Assembly (NCBI RefSeq): GCF_030063195.1 | Contig: NZ_JASISS010000001.1 | Coordinates: 1 to 64,000, forward strand | Length of the DNA stretch: 64,000 bases | Source of the DNA: Cryobacterium sp. PH31-AA6 | Lineage (GTDB): Bacteria > Actinomycetota > Actinomycetes > Actinomycetales > Microbacteriaceae | Direction: 5' to 3' | Shown: piece by piece, positions 19,643 through 28,239 of the stretch | How positions within the stretch are numbered: the stretch's first letter is position 1 | Layout: each line of letters begins with the position of its first letter | The notes under the pieces: model-generated | Databases searched by the model: none | What the model saw: only the letters and a program-made list of their open reading frames with translations | What the model was told of the DNA's origin: nothing | Program-made: the position numbers and the translations under genes

Positions 19643-20353
19643 GTGCTTGTCAGCGACAGGGTCGGCCGTTCTCGGTCGGCCCTGTCGCCGTTTTCGGCGC
19701 GTCGCCTGGCCGCAGCCGCCATGGTCGGTGTCGTCCTCTACGTTCTCGTCGACGTGCTGCTGCAGTTCCTCCCGCCGCACTACAGCCCGATCAGCGACGC
19801 GGAGAGCAACCTTGCCGTGGGCCCGTACGGCTGGGTCATGAACCTCAATTTCCTCGGCCGCGCCCTGTCGACGGTCTGCGCCGCCGTCGCGATCGGCTTG
19901 ACCGACCAAGCGTCATCGCTGCGACGAGCCGGTCTGGCTCTCATGGTCGTCGCCGGCGCCTGCTCGGCGGCTCTGGCCTTCCTGCCGACCGATATCCACC
20001 GGCCCGGGGATTTCGGGCTGAGCACATCCACGTCGACGGGCGCGCTTCATCTCGCGGTCGCCTCCGTCGGATTCCTCGCTGCCCTCGCCGCCTTCGCGTT
20101 ACTGACCGGCTGGCTGCGCCGCAGCCCTCGGCTCCGCCGTGGCTACCGGCCGGCGCTGGCCCTTGTCGTGGTCGCCGCCGTGGGCCTGCTCAGCGTCAGC
20201 CTCGCCGATCGTTTCGCGCCGAACCTGACTGGCCTGGCCGAACGGGTCTGCCTGGTCGGCATCCTCGGCTGGGTCTTCGTCGCCTGTGCGGCGATCCGGA
20301 GCGCGGAACCGGCCCGCCAGTCATCGGAGGGGTGGGCGACGCCGATAACCTAG
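19643..20353 (+). CDS. DUF998 family membrane protein
   Basis: Up to 236 residues with about six hydrophobic segments. The motif SPISDAESNLAVGPYGW after the first helix, followed by a short loop with FLPTDIH, is typical of DUF998 proteins, integral membrane proteins of unknown function. The GTG at 19643 lies just before the ilvC terminator hairpin and has no Shine-Dalgarno. The ATG at 19721 would delete the first half of helix 1, so the start is genuinely uncertain. The gene may be expressed by read-through of the terminator or from a promoter I cannot identify. Confidence 0.7.
   Translation: MLVSDRVGRSRSALSPFSARRLAAAAMVGVVLYVLVDVLLQFLPPHYSPISDAESNLAVGPYGWVMNLNFLGRALSTVCAAVAIGLTDQASSLRRAGLALMVVAGACSAALAFLPTDIHRPGDFGLSTSTSTGALHLAVASVGFLAALAAFALLTGWLRRSPRLRRGYRPALALVVVAAVGLLSVSLADRFAPNLTGLAERVCLVGILGWVFVACAAIRSAEPARQSSEGWATPIT
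19653..19694 (+). terminator. Rho-independent terminator after ilvC
   Basis: A 15-pair stem (arms 19653-19667 and 19674-19688, two of them G-U pairs) closes on a GTTCTC loop and is followed by GCCGTTTTC. It would end the ilv operon. It also overlaps the first codons of the DUF998 gene, which matters for that gene's start. Confidence 0.75.
20346..20351 (+). promoter_or_regulatory. -10 hexamer TAACCT, leaderless mRNA for 20358 gene
   Basis: TAACCT is at exactly -12 to -7 from the ATG at 20358 and overlaps the stop codon of the DUF998 gene. No Shine-Dalgarno lies in between. Confidence 0.5.
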
Positions 20354-20357
20354 GCGT

Positions 20358-20846
20358 ATGAACTCTCCACGCGACGACGATGCCCTGGGCTGGGCCGGCG
20401 ATGACGACCCGACCCTGCAGACCGGCACCGGAACCACCAATGCGGACGGCGCCGCCGCCGGGGGAGACGTGGCCGAGCCTCCCGAGGGGTGGACCGTGGC
20501 CGGGCCGGCAACCGCCGTTCGGGAGCACGAGGCCGCTCTCGCCGCGGCCGCGCCCGTCAGCTCCGTCGCCCTCATCGCCATGGGCGTGTTCGGAGGGGTC
20601 TACCTGCTGTACACGATCGGCTGGGTGATCGGGATCTCACGGATCGGGAATCCGCTCTCGGACGCGGTCGGACAGTTCATGTTCTCGCTTGGGCTCTGGC
20701 TCGCCGTCGTCGCCCCTGCGACATGGTTCGTCACGACCATCTGGCTGACTCGCTCCCGTCCGCGGGTGCGGTTCGCCGTGCTGCTGCTCGGCGTCGTCCT
20801 GCTCGCCCCGCTGCCCTTCATCATCAACGCCGGGGGAGCCTCATGA
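20358..20846 (+). CDS. Hypothetical membrane protein, first of a coupled pair
   Basis: 162 residues: about 65 hydrophilic, acidic, Gly/Thr-rich residues, then three predicted membrane helices (VALIAMGVFGGVYLLYTIGW; FSLGLWLAVVAPATWFVTTI; FAVLLLGVVLLAPLPFIINA). Its stop overlaps the start of the next gene (ATGA), so the two are co-translated. I do not recognise the family; homologues in related genomes are sometimes mislabelled as a DNA polymerase III subunit, which the membrane topology argues against. Function unknown. Confidence 0.75.
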   Translation: MNSPRDDDALGWAGDDDPTLQTGTGTTNADGAAAGGDVAEPPEGWTVAGPATAVREHEAALAAAAPVSSVALIAMGVFGGVYLLYTIGWVIGISRIGNPLSDAVGQFMFSLGLWLAVVAPATWFVTTIWLTRSRPRVRFAVLLLGVVLLAPLPFIINAGGAS

Positions 20847-21199
20847 ACGCGACCGCCTCAAACGTCACTGTCACTCCGCGCCGCACTCCGCGCTGGCTCT
20901 TCATGGCCATCGCCGCCGTCTTCGCCCTGTTCTACGCCTATGACGCGTGGGAGGGCGTCGGGAACATCGTCGGCCTCAACCTGGCGGCCCACAGCCTCGA
21001 CACCAGCCTGAGCGGCTTCGGCTGGGGGCTCCTGCTCACCGGAGTGTTCCTGCCCGTCGCGGTCTTCGCGCTCGCGATCCGGCTCGGTCGATCCCGAGGG
21101 CCGGGCGTGCAGGCGCTCCTGCTGCTCGCCGGCCTGTGCCTGGTCGCCGCGCTGTCCGCGGACATCTTCATGTTCGGCCTCGGCAGCCTCATCGTCTGA
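20843..21199 (+). CDS. Hypothetical membrane protein, second of a coupled pair
   Basis: 118 residues with three predicted membrane helices (WLFMAIAAVFALFYAYDAW; GWGLLLTGVFLPVAVFALAI; ALLLLAGLCLVAALSADIFM). The ATG at 20843 overlaps the preceding stop by four bases, so translation is coupled. Polar residues between helices 1 and 2 (WEGVGNIVGLN) may form a short loop. Together with the upstream gene this looks like a two-component membrane unit of unknown role. About 110 bases without a gene follow, with GC-rich dyads but no clear terminator. Confidence 0.75.
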   Translation: MNATASNVTVTPRRTPRWLFMAIAAVFALFYAYDAWEGVGNIVGLNLAAHSLDTSLSGFGWGLLLTGVFLPVAVFALAIRLGRSRGPGVQALLLLAGLCLVAALSADIFMFGLGSLIV

Positions 21200-21311
21200 C
21201 CGGCGTGGCGCGCACCCTCCCGGCACGTGTTGAGGAAGCGGGCGCGCGGTCTAACCCGTGCCGCGAGCTCAAACGCGGGCCGGGAGCCCTGACTTGCGCC
21301 GAGGGCCCGGG

Positions 21312-21716
21312 CTAGGCTCCAGGCACGATCGCGACGCCGATCAGCGCGATCAGGGCGAGCTGGCCGAACAAGCGTGGTACAACGGGGATCGCGACCCGGC
21401 CGAACCGCTTCGGATGCCGGGCGGCGAAGGCGTTCGCCGGGAACACCGCGATGAGGAAGAGGATCAGGCAGAGGCCGCTCGTCACAATCAGGGGCCGATA
21501 CAGCAGGCCCGCGCCGCCGGCGATCTCGCACAGTCCGGTGAAGACGACCAGTGCCCGCGGGCTCAGGATGCCCGTGAATCGCAGTCGTGGCGGGATCATC
21601 GCGGCCATCGTTCGCTGCACCGACGGAAGGAAATGGGTGACCCCTGCCCCGATGAAGATCACCGCGAGGACCACGCGGAGGGCGAACTGGAGGTCGGTTG
21701 GCGTAACGCTGCTCAT
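21312..21716 (-). CDS. DoxX-like family membrane protein
   Basis: 134 residues with four membrane helices, starting with ALRVVLAVIFIGAGVTHFLP, a typical DoxX-like opening, and a second GLCEIAGGAGLL segment. The ATG at 21716 is chosen because upstream frame residues are polar and unlike the family. A CAGAAT hexamer at -12 to -7 suggests leaderless initiation. DoxX-like proteins are small membrane proteins linked loosely to redox and sulfur metabolism; no specific substrate is inferred. Divergent from serA. Confidence 0.78.
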   Translation of the reverse strand: MSSVTPTDLQFALRVVLAVIFIGAGVTHFLPSVQRTMAAMIPPRLRFTGILSPRALVVFTGLCEIAGGAGLLYRPLIVTSGLCLILFLIAVFPANAFAARHPKRFGRVAIPVVPRLFGQLALIALIGVAIVPGA

Positions 21717-21813
21717 TGCCCCATTCTGCAGCCGATAGAGTGAAAACCTAACTGGCGCCCCACGGTCGCGGCGCAAGCCCACCATTTCTGCTGCAATCGG
21801 AGGAACCTTTTTC

Positions 21814-23406
21814 GTGTCAAAACCAGTCGTACTCATCGCCGAAGAACTCTCGCCCGCAACCGTTGATGCCCTTGGACCGGACTTCGATGTGCGCAACGTG
21901 GACGGGACCGACCGTCCGGCCCTGCTCAAGGAACTAGCGACCGCCCACGCCATCCTGGTGCGCTCCGCGACGAAGGTGGACGCTGAGGCCATTGCGGCCG
22001 CGCCGCTCCTCAAGGTCATCGCGCGCGCCGGAGTCGGTCTGGACAATGTCGACATTAAAGCCGCGACCTCGGCGGGCGTCATGGTTGTCAATGCCCCGAC
22101 CTCGAACATTATCTCCGCGGCCGAACTCACGGTCGGTCACATTATCAGCCTCGCCCGCCACATCCCGCCGGCCCACGGTGCGCTCGCGGAAGGCCAGTGG
22201 AAGCGCTCCAAGTACACCGGCGTTGAACTGTACGAAAAGACGATCGGCATCATCGGCCTCGGCCGGATCGGCGCCCTCGTCGCCGCGCGAATGCAGGCCT
22301 TCGGCACGAACATCATCGCCTTCGACCCGTACATCACCTCGGCGCGCGCGCAGCAGCTCGGCGTGACTCCCGTCACCCTCGACGAGCTGCTGGCCCAGTC
22401 CGACTTCGTCACGATCCACATGCCCAAGACCCCGGAAACCACCGGGATGCTCGGCGCCGCCCAGTTCGCGCTGATGAAGCCGACCGCCTTCGTCGTCAAC
22501 GTCGCCCGCGGTGGCCTGATCGACGAGGCCGAACTGCACGACGCCCTCGTCGCCGGAACCATCGCCGGCGCCGGCCTGGACGTCTACGTCAGCGAACCCC
22601 CGACCGGCTCGCCGCTGCTGGGCCTGCCGAACATCATCACGACGCCGCACCTCGGCGCCTCGACCGACGAGGCCCAGGAAAAGGCGGGCGTGTCGGTCGC
22701 CAAGTCGGTGCGCCTCGCACTCTCCGGCGAACTCGTCCCCGACGCGGTCAACGTCGCCGGTGGCGTCATCGACCCGTACGTGCGCCCCGGCATCCCGCTG
22801 GTCGAGAAGCTGGGCCAGGTCTTCTCCGGCCTCGCCGCACACAGCCCGCTCACCAGCGTCGACGTGGACATCCGCGGCGAACTGGCCGACTACGACGTCA
22901 GCGTGCTCAAGCTCGCAGCGCTCAAGGGAATCTTCACGAACGTCGTCAGCGAGACGGTGTCCTACGTCAACGCGCCGCTTCTTGCGGAGCAGCGCGGCGT
23001 TGCCGTGCGCCTGATCACCGACAAGGAATCGCCGGAGTACCGCAACGTCATCACGCTGCGCGGCGCCCTGGCCGATGGTTCGCAGGTCTCGGTGTCCGGC
23101 ACCCTGACCGGCACCAAGCAGATCGAGAAGATCGTCGAGGTGAACGGCTACGAGGTCGAGGTTCCGTTCGCGCAGCACCTCATCGTGATGATCTACACCG
23201 ACCGCCCCGGAATCGTCGCCGTCTACGGCCGCGAGTTCGGCGATGCCCAGATCAACATCGCCGGCATGCAGATCGCCCGCCACGTCGCCGGCGGGAAGGC
23301 ATTGAGCGTGCTCACCGTCGACTCACCCGTTCCGGCCAGCCTTCTCGCCACGGTGCGCGACGCGATTGACGCCGACGTGATGGTCGAGATCGCCCTCACC
23401 GAGTAG
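21814..23406 (+). CDS. serA: D-3-phosphoglycerate dehydrogenase
   Basis: 530 residues, the long actinobacterial form. It oxidises 3-phosphoglycerate with NAD+ in the first step of serine synthesis. The NAD-binding motif GIIGLGRIGALVAARM is near residue 147, the catalytic Arg and Glu lie in NVARGGLIDEAEL and the His in TTPHLGAST. A central ASB (intervening) domain spans ~320-450, and a C-terminal ACT domain (VMIYTDRPGIVAVYGREFGD) senses serine. GTG start with GGAGGAA upstream. Its last 11 bases overlap the end of a convergent tetR gene. Confidence 0.96.
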   Translation: MSKPVVLIAEELSPATVDALGPDFDVRNVDGTDRPALLKELATAHAILVRSATKVDAEAIAAAPLLKVIARAGVGLDNVDIKAATSAGVMVVNAPTSNIISAAELTVGHIISLARHIPPAHGALAEGQWKRSKYTGVELYEKTIGIIGLGRIGALVAARMQAFGTNIIAFDPYITSARAQQLGVTPVTLDELLAQSDFVTIHMPKTPETTGMLGAAQFALMKPTAFVVNVARGGLIDEAELHDALVAGTIAGAGLDVYVSEPPTGSPLLGLPNIITTPHLGASTDEAQEKAGVSVAKSVRLALSGELVPDAVNVAGGVIDPYVRPGIPLVEKLGQVFSGLAAHSPLTSVDVDIRGELADYDVSVLKLAALKGIFTNVVSETVSYVNAPLLAEQRGVAVRLITDKESPEYRNVITLRGALADGSQVSVSGTLTGTKQIEKIVEVNGYEVEVPFAQHLIVMIYTDRPGIVAVYGREFGDAQINIAGMQIARHVAGGKALSVLTVDSPVPASLLATVRDAIDADVMVEIALTE

Positions 23407-23965
23407 CGGGCCGTTCGGTCATTCGCCCGATCACGGCGAGCAACCGGTCCAGCCTCGCCGCCGATGTCAGATCGGCGGCGGGGCGACCGGGACCGGCCAG
23501 TGTGGATTCGTAATACAGGCCATCACTGATGAGCATGATCGCCTCGGCCACGTCCGGGTCGCCCACCGTCTCCTCGATCACCGCCAGCCACTGGCGCCGG
23601 GTTGAGTCGAGAGCCTCGTTGGCGAGCGGATGCGCCCCCTGCGCCAGCCGCACGGCCGCGGCGATCGCCTGGTCCAGTGGTGTGCCCTCACTCATCGATG
23701 TGCGGATCAGGTAGTCGATCGGGCCGGCCGGGGCAGCCCTGATCTGCTCGACGTCGTCGGCGACGAGCGCTTCCAGCCGGGTGAGCATCCCCTCGACGAG
23801 GGCGTCCTTCGAGCCGAAGTGATAGAGCAGGCCGCCCTTCGACAGCCCGGCGGCCGCGGCTACGGCTTCGAGTGTGGCGGCCCGTTCGCCCTGGTCGATC
23901 AGGAGCTGGGCGAATGCGTCGAGGATGCGCTCGCGGGTGGGCGCTGCTGCGGGAACGGAGATCAT
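23396..23965 (-). CDS. TetR/AcrR family regulator of the adjacent MFS exporter
   Basis: 189 residues. The N-terminal HTH reads ILDAFAQLLIDQGERAATLE then LSKGGLLYHFGSKDALVEGM, followed by a C-terminal ligand domain of the TetR_C type. It is divergent from an MFS gene, and a near-perfect inverted repeat lies between them. TACAGT sits at -12 to -7 of the ATG at 23965 with no Shine-Dalgarno, so the mRNA is probably leaderless. The expected role is repression of itself and of the exporter until an inducer binds. Its stop overlaps the serA 3' end by 11 bases. Confidence 0.88.
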   Translation of the reverse strand: MISVPAAAPTRERILDAFAQLLIDQGERAATLEAVAAAAGLSKGGLLYHFGSKDALVEGMLTRLEALVADDVEQIRAAPAGPIDYLIRTSMSEGTPLDQAIAAAVRLAQGAHPLANEALDSTRRQWLAVIEETVGDPDVAEAIMLISDGLYYESTLAGPGRPAADLTSAARLDRLLAVIGRMTERPATR

Positions 23966-23971
23966 GGTGCT

Positions 23972-23995
23972 ACTGTACCGTCTGGACGGTATAGT
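23972..23995. promoter_or_regulatory. Shared operator between tetR and MFS gene
   Basis: Arms CTGTACCGTC and GACGGTATAG flank a TG spacer at 23973-23994 (9 of 10 positions paired). The minus-strand TACAGT -10 of tetR (23972-23977) and the plus-strand TATAGT -10 of the MFS gene (23990-23995) lie at the two ends, so one dimer pair could shut both promoters. Confidence 0.7.
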
Positions 23996-24027
23996 TGCCG
24001 TTCAGACAAGCCGAAAGTAGCACCCCC

Positions 24028-25554
24028 GTGTCGTCCGACCTCCGCGAGATCGCCCCCTCAACCCATGAACTCAGCCCCCGCCGCCGGTGGGCGGCACTGG
24101 TCGTGCTCATGCTGCCGGTGCTCCTGGTCTCGATCGACAACACCGTGCTCAACCTCGCCCTGCCCGCCATCTCGGAGGCCCTCCGGCCCACGGGGACGCA
24201 GCTTCTGTGGGTGATCGACATCTACCCGCTCATGCTCGCCGGGCTCCTCGTCGCCATGGGCAGTCTCGGTGACCGGATCGGTCGCCGCCGTCTGCTCCTG
24301 ATCGGATCGGCCGGGTTCGGCAGCGTGTCCGTGGTGGCGGCCTTCGCCCCCAACGTCGAGTGGCTCATCATCGATCGTGCCGTGCTCGGCCTGTTCGGCG
24401 CCATGCTGATGCCGCCGACCCTCTCGCTGCTCCGCTCCGTCTTCACCGACCGGGACCAGCGGCGACTGGCCATTGCCATTTGGGCCAGTGGTTTCGCCGC
24501 GGGCAGCGCGCTGGGACCGGTCGTCGGCGGCGTGCTCCTCGAACACCTGGCTTGGGGCTCCGTCTTCCTGCTCGCCGTTCCGTTGCTCGTGCCGCTGCTC
24601 GTGCTCGGCCCGCTGCTCGTGCCGGAATCGCGCGACCCACACCCCGGTCGGATCGACCTGACGAGCATCCTGCTCTCGCTGGCGACCATGCTTCCCGTCG
24701 TCTACGGCATCAAGGTGCTGGCCGAGCATGGGCCGAGCGTCGCCACGGTCGGCCCGATCCTGCTGGGACTTCTCGCCGGCATCCTCTTCGTGCGCCGCCA
24801 GCCGCGCCTGAGCGAGCCGATGATTGACCTGGCCCTTTTCCGCCAGGGCGCGTTCAGCGGCGCCATCGGCGTGAACCTGCTCAGCGTCATCGCGCTCGTC
24901 GGCGGGTTGTTCTTCGTGTCGCAGTACCTGCAGCTGGTGCTCGGCCTCTCCCCGCTCGCCGCCGGGCTGGTGCTCGTGCCCGGCCTGACGGCCATGATCA
25001 TCTCCGGGCTGGTGATCGTGCCGATATCCCGGCGGGTGCGGCCGTCCATCGTCGTTCCGGTGGGTCTGCTGGTCTCGGCCGCGGGGTATCTGGCGTTCGC
25101 CATCGGCGGGGCGAGGCTGGATGCCGTCGGCGTCGCGCTCGTCTTCGCCCTGCTCGGGATCGGAATCGGCGCCGCGGAGACCGTGTCGAACGAACTCATT
25201 GTGGCGACCGCCCCAGCGGACAAGATGGGTGCGGCGTCGGCGGTGGGTGAAACGGCCTACGAGCTCGGCGCTGTGCTGGGCACGACGATCCTCGGCACCA
25301 TCCTCACGGCCGCCTACCGTGGCTCGGTCGTGCTTCCGTCGATGCTGACGGCCGCCCAGCGATCCGCCGCCGAGGAGACGCTCGGCGGTGCCGTCGCCGT
25401 GGCCGGCGGGCTTCCGGCAGGCCAGGCCGAGCTGCTCCTCGCCTCGGCGAGGGAGGCCTTCGGCACGGGGATCGGCCCGACGGCCTGGATCGGGATGGGG
25501 CTCGTGCTGGCGGCGGCGGTCGTCGCGCTGCTCACGCTGCGCAAGGCGAGCTGA
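24028..25554 (+). CDS. MFS transporter, DHA2 (14-helix) drug exporter type
   Basis: 508 residues and 14 predicted membrane helices. The DHA2 signatures are visible: SIDNTVLNLALPAI in helix 1, GSLGDRIGRRRLLL in loop 2-3 and WASGFAAGSALGPVVGG in helix 5. Such pumps exchange protons for toxic compounds at the cytoplasmic membrane. The GTG at 24028 is preferred over an upstream TTG at 23995, because the TTG lies inside the promoter/operator and a GAAAG sequence precedes the GTG by 10 bases. Control by the divergent TetR is expected. Substrate unknown. Confidence 0.88.
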   Translation: MSSDLREIAPSTHELSPRRRWAALVVLMLPVLLVSIDNTVLNLALPAISEALRPTGTQLLWVIDIYPLMLAGLLVAMGSLGDRIGRRRLLLIGSAGFGSVSVVAAFAPNVEWLIIDRAVLGLFGAMLMPPTLSLLRSVFTDRDQRRLAIAIWASGFAAGSALGPVVGGVLLEHLAWGSVFLLAVPLLVPLLVLGPLLVPESRDPHPGRIDLTSILLSLATMLPVVYGIKVLAEHGPSVATVGPILLGLLAGILFVRRQPRLSEPMIDLALFRQGAFSGAIGVNLLSVIALVGGLFFVSQYLQLVLGLSPLAAGLVLVPGLTAMIISGLVIVPISRRVRPSIVVPVGLLVSAAGYLAFAIGGARLDAVGVALVFALLGIGIGAAETVSNELIVATAPADKMGAASAVGETAYELGAVLGTTILGTILTAAYRGSVVLPSMLTAAQRSAAEETLGGAVAVAGGLPAGQAELLLASAREAFGTGIGPTAWIGMGLVLAAAVVALLTLRKAS

Positions 25555-25568
25555 GCTGGGTTGAGCCC

Positions 25569-25674
25569 GAGCGAGCCGGGATCAGAGCGAGCCGGGATCA
25601 GAGCGAGCCGGGATCAGAGCGAGCCGGGATCAGACGTCGTCGATGGAGCGAGCCGGGATCAGACGTCGTCGATG
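25569..25674. repeat. Tandem repeat, 16-base and 29-base units
   Basis: GAGCGAGCCGGGATCA occurs five times (25569, 25585, 25601, 25617, 25646). The last two copies are each followed by GACGTCGTCGATG, forming two head-to-tail 29-base units at 25617-25645 and 25646-25674. The final unit contains the stop codon and last codons of the DUF6458-like gene, so the array looks like repeated duplication of that gene's 3' end. Confidence 0.9.
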
Positions 25675-25898
25675 GAGCGCTTTTCGCTCGTGATCTGCTC
25701 ACCGTCGACACGCCGGGTGGTGCTGACGCTGGTGCGCTTGCGGGTGAGGAGCACGATTCCCAGGATGATGACCACGGCGCCGGCACCCATCAGGATGTAG
25801 CCGACCAGGTCGAGGTCCATCCATTCGACGCTGATGTTCAGCGCATAGACGAGGATGGCGCCGACGACGACGAGGAAAATGCCGAGTCCAAGGCTCAT
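25659..25898 (-). CDS. DUF6458-like small membrane protein
   Basis: 79 residues with two predicted membrane helices (LGLGIFLVVVGAILVYAL; YILMGAGAVVIILGIVLL), an acidic WMDLDL linker and a polar tail rich in Arg/Ser/Thr ending RSIDDV. This matches short two-helix proteins labelled DUF6458 in Microbacteriaceae, role unknown. Divergent from leuB. Its last codons and stop lie inside a tandem duplication, so downstream DNA carries a second copy of the same 3' end without a gene. Confidence 0.7.
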   Translation of the reverse strand: MSLGLGIFLVVVGAILVYALNISVEWMDLDLVGYILMGAGAVVIILGIVLLTRKRTSVSTTRRVDGEQITSEKRSIDDV

Positions 25899-25941
25899 GA
25901 TGAACTGCTTTCTGTAGCTGACAAGGATTGTGCTGTCAGGG

Positions 25942-25979
25942 ATTGTCCAGCTTAGACAATGGATCGCTCACAGTAGGGT
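25942..25979 (+). promoter_or_regulatory. leuB promoter region with ATTGTC-N7-GACAAT dyad
   Basis: Perfect 6-base arms lie at 25942-25947 and 25955-25960. A TTAGAC -35-like hexamer (25952-25957), 16-base spacer and TAGGGT (25974-25979) follow, so the dyad overlaps the -35. The T-N11-A spacing inside it resembles a LysR-type site; the protein is unknown. Confidence 0.45.
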
Positions 25980-26014
25980 GTTTCTACAGGTAAATCTCAG
26001 ACATACGGAGCCGA

Positions 26015-27097
26015 ATGTCCACTCAAATCAAGCTCGCCGTCATTCCAGGCGACGGAATCGGTCCCGAGGTCGTTGCAGAGGCCGTCAAGGTACTCGAGGC
26101 GGCGACGGTGGCCGACGACGTCGTCTTCGACCTGACCTGGTTCTCGCTCGGGGCTGCCCGCTTCCTCGAGACCGGCGATGTGCTCACCGATGAGGACCTG
26201 TCCTCGATCGCCGCGCACGACGCGATCCTGCTCGGCGCCGTCGGCGGCGTGCCGGGAGACCCCCGCCTGGCCAACGCGAACATCGAACGCGGACTGCTGT
26301 TGAAGCTGCGTTTCTCCCTTGACCACTACGTCAACCTGCGGCCGAGCGTGCTCTTCCCCGGTGTGCCCAGCCCACTGGCCGCGCCGGGCAACGTCGACTT
26401 CGTCGTCGTGCGGGAGGGCACAGAGGGACCCTATGTCGGCAACGGCGGTGCGATCCGTCAGGGCACAACCCATGAAGTGGCCAACGAGGTGTCCGTGAAC
26501 ACGGCCTTCGGCGTCGAGCGCGTCGTGCGCCACGCTTTCCAGGTCGCCCAGTCCCGTCCCGGCCGCCACCTCACCCTCGTGCACAAGACGAATGTGCTCG
26601 TCTTCGCCGGGAGCCTGTGGCAGCGCGTCGTCACGGCCGTCGCGGCCGAATTTCCCGAGGTGAGCGTCGATTACCTCCACGTCGACGCAGCGACGATTTT
26701 CCTCGTCACGAATCCGAGTAGATTTGATGTCATCGTCACGGACAACCTCTTCGGCGACATCCTGACCGACTTGGCGGCCGCAATCAGCGGCGGCATCGGC
26801 CTCGCGGCATCCGGAAACATCAACCCGGACGGTCGATTCCCCAGCATGTTCGAGCCGGTACACGGATCGGCACCCGACATCGCGGGCAAGCAGCTGGCAG
26901 ACCCGACGGCAGCCATCCTGTCGGTCGCGCTCCTCCTCAGCCACCTCGGCCTGACGGATGCCGCGGCGAGGGTGACCGACGCGGTCACGGCCGACATCGC
27001 TGATCGCAGGGGGGACGGTGCCGCAACGGCACCGCGCAGCACCACCGACGTGGGCAACGCCATCGTGACCCGATTGACAGACAAGGGACTCCAATGA
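26015..27097 (+). CDS. leuB: 3-isopropylmalate dehydrogenase
   Basis: 360 residues. It oxidatively decarboxylates 3-isopropylmalate to 2-oxo-isocaproate in leucine synthesis, using NAD+ and a divalent metal. Visible motifs are [20 protein letters not shown] at the start, an Arg-containing substrate loop ([17 protein letters not shown]), [16 protein letters not shown] with the catalytic Lys, and the metal-binding [19 protein letters not shown]. The ATG has CGGAG upstream. It is the first gene of leuB-ilvE-FAH and its stop overlaps the ilvE start by four bases. Confidence 0.96.
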   Translation: MSTQIKLAVIPGDGIGPEVVAEAVKVLEAATVADDVVFDLTWFSLGAARFLETGDVLTDEDLSSIAAHDAILLGAVGGVPGDPRLANANIERGLLLKLRFSLDHYVNLRPSVLFPGVPSPLAAPGNVDFVVVREGTEGPYVGNGGAIRQGTTHEVANEVSVNTAFGVERVVRHAFQVAQSRPGRHLTLVHKTNVLVFAGSLWQRVVTAVAAEFPEVSVDYLHVDAATIFLVTNPSRFDVIVTDNLFGDILTDLAAAISGGIGLAASGNINPDGRFPSMFEPVHGSAPDIAGKQLADPTAAILSVALLLSHLGLTDAAARVTDAVTADIADRRGDGAATAPRSTTDVGNAIVTRLTDKGLQ

Positions 27098-28239
27098 GCC
27101 AGGCAGCACCGAACCAGACGGCACCGAGCGCGGCGGCCCCGCTCGACTTCAGCGTCACCCGGGCGACCACGCCCCGTACGCCGGCCGAGCGTGAGGCGAT
27201 TCTCAGCGACCCCGGCTTCGGCAAGCAGTTCACCGACCACATGGTCGCGATCGACTGGACGCTGGAGGGCGGCTGGCAGGATGCCCGTGTCATTCCCTAC
27301 GGCCCGCTCCAGCTCGACCCGGCGTCCTCCGTGCTGCACTACGGCCAGGAGATCTTCGAGGGCCTGAAGGCCTACCGGCACGCCGACGGCTCAATCTGGA
27401 CCTTCCGTCCGCAGAAGAATGCCGAACGGCTTCAACGTTCGGCCCGACGACTCGCCCTGCCGGAACTCCCGGCGGCGGATTTCATCGAATCGATCCGGCA
27501 GATGATCGCCGTCGACGGCGATTGGGTGCCCTCCGCGCCCGAGACGAGCCTCTACCTGCGCCCATTCATGATCGCCAATGAGAGCTTTCTCGGCGTGCGC
27601 GCCGCGCACAAGGTCGGCTACTACGTCATCGCCAGCCCGGCGGGCGCGTACTTCACCAACGGCGTCGCCCCGATCAAGATCTGGCTCTCCACCGAGTACT
27701 CCCGGGCCGGCCGCGGCGGCACCGGCGCCGCCAAGTGCGGCGGCAACTACGCGGCATCGCTGCTGCCCCAGATGCAGGCCTACGAGAACGGCTGCGCCCA
27801 GGTGCTCTTCCTCGACGGAGAGACCAGCAGCCGCATCGATGAGCTCGGCGGCATGAACGTCTTCTTCGTTCACGGCACCCACACGCTCGTCACCCCGCGG
27901 CTGACCGGATCGATCCTCGAGGGGGTCACCCGCGACAGCATCATGCAACTGGCCAGGGACCGCGGAATGACCGTGGAGGAGCGCGATGTAACGCTCGGCG
28001 ACTGGCGAGACGGCGTCGAGTCCGGGGGAATCACCGAGGTGTTCGCCTGTGGCACGGCGGCCGTCGTCACGCCCATCGCCGAGCTCAAGGGCCCCGGCAT
28101 GTCGATCGGCAACCCGGATGCCCCCGCGGGCGAGATCACGATGGCGCTGCGCCATGAGCTGACGGACATCCAGTATGGCCGCCTGCCCGACCGGCACGGC
28201 TGGCTCACCCGCCTCGACGCCGGGGCTGGATCCGCGTGA
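27094..28239 (+). CDS. ilvE: Branched-chain amino acid aminotransferase
   Basis: 381 residues, fold type IV PLP enzyme of the long type. It transfers the amino group between glutamate and the 2-oxo acids of Leu, Ile and Val, the last step in their synthesis. Motifs include [15 protein letters not shown] near residue 90, [10 protein letters not shown], the PLP Lys in [16 protein letters not shown] near 210, and [14 protein letters not shown] near the end. ATGA overlap with leuB and GTGA overlap with the next gene show a tightly coupled operon that finishes the leucine pathway. Confidence 0.96.
   Translation: MSQAAPNQTAPSAAAPLDFSVTRATTPRTPAEREAILSDPGFGKQFTDHMVAIDWTLEGGWQDARVIPYGPLQLDPASSVLHYGQEIFEGLKAYRHADGSIWTFRPQKNAERLQRSARRLALPELPAADFIESIRQMIAVDGDWVPSAPETSLYLRPFMIANESFLGVRAAHKVGYYVIASPAGAYFTNGVAPIKIWLSTEYSRAGRGGTGAAKCGGNYAASLLPQMQAYENGCAQVLFLDGETSSRIDELGGMNVFFVHGTHTLVTPRLTGSILEGVTRDSIMQLARDRGMTVEERDVTLGDWRDGVESGGITEVFACGTAAVVTPIAELKGPGMSIGNPDAPAGEITMALRHELTDIQYGRLPDRHGWLTRLDAGAGSA

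Noticed and set aside
23995..24027. TTG at 23995 as start of the MFS exporter
   Set aside because: It lies inside the -10/operator region, so it would not be in the mRNA predicted from that promoter.
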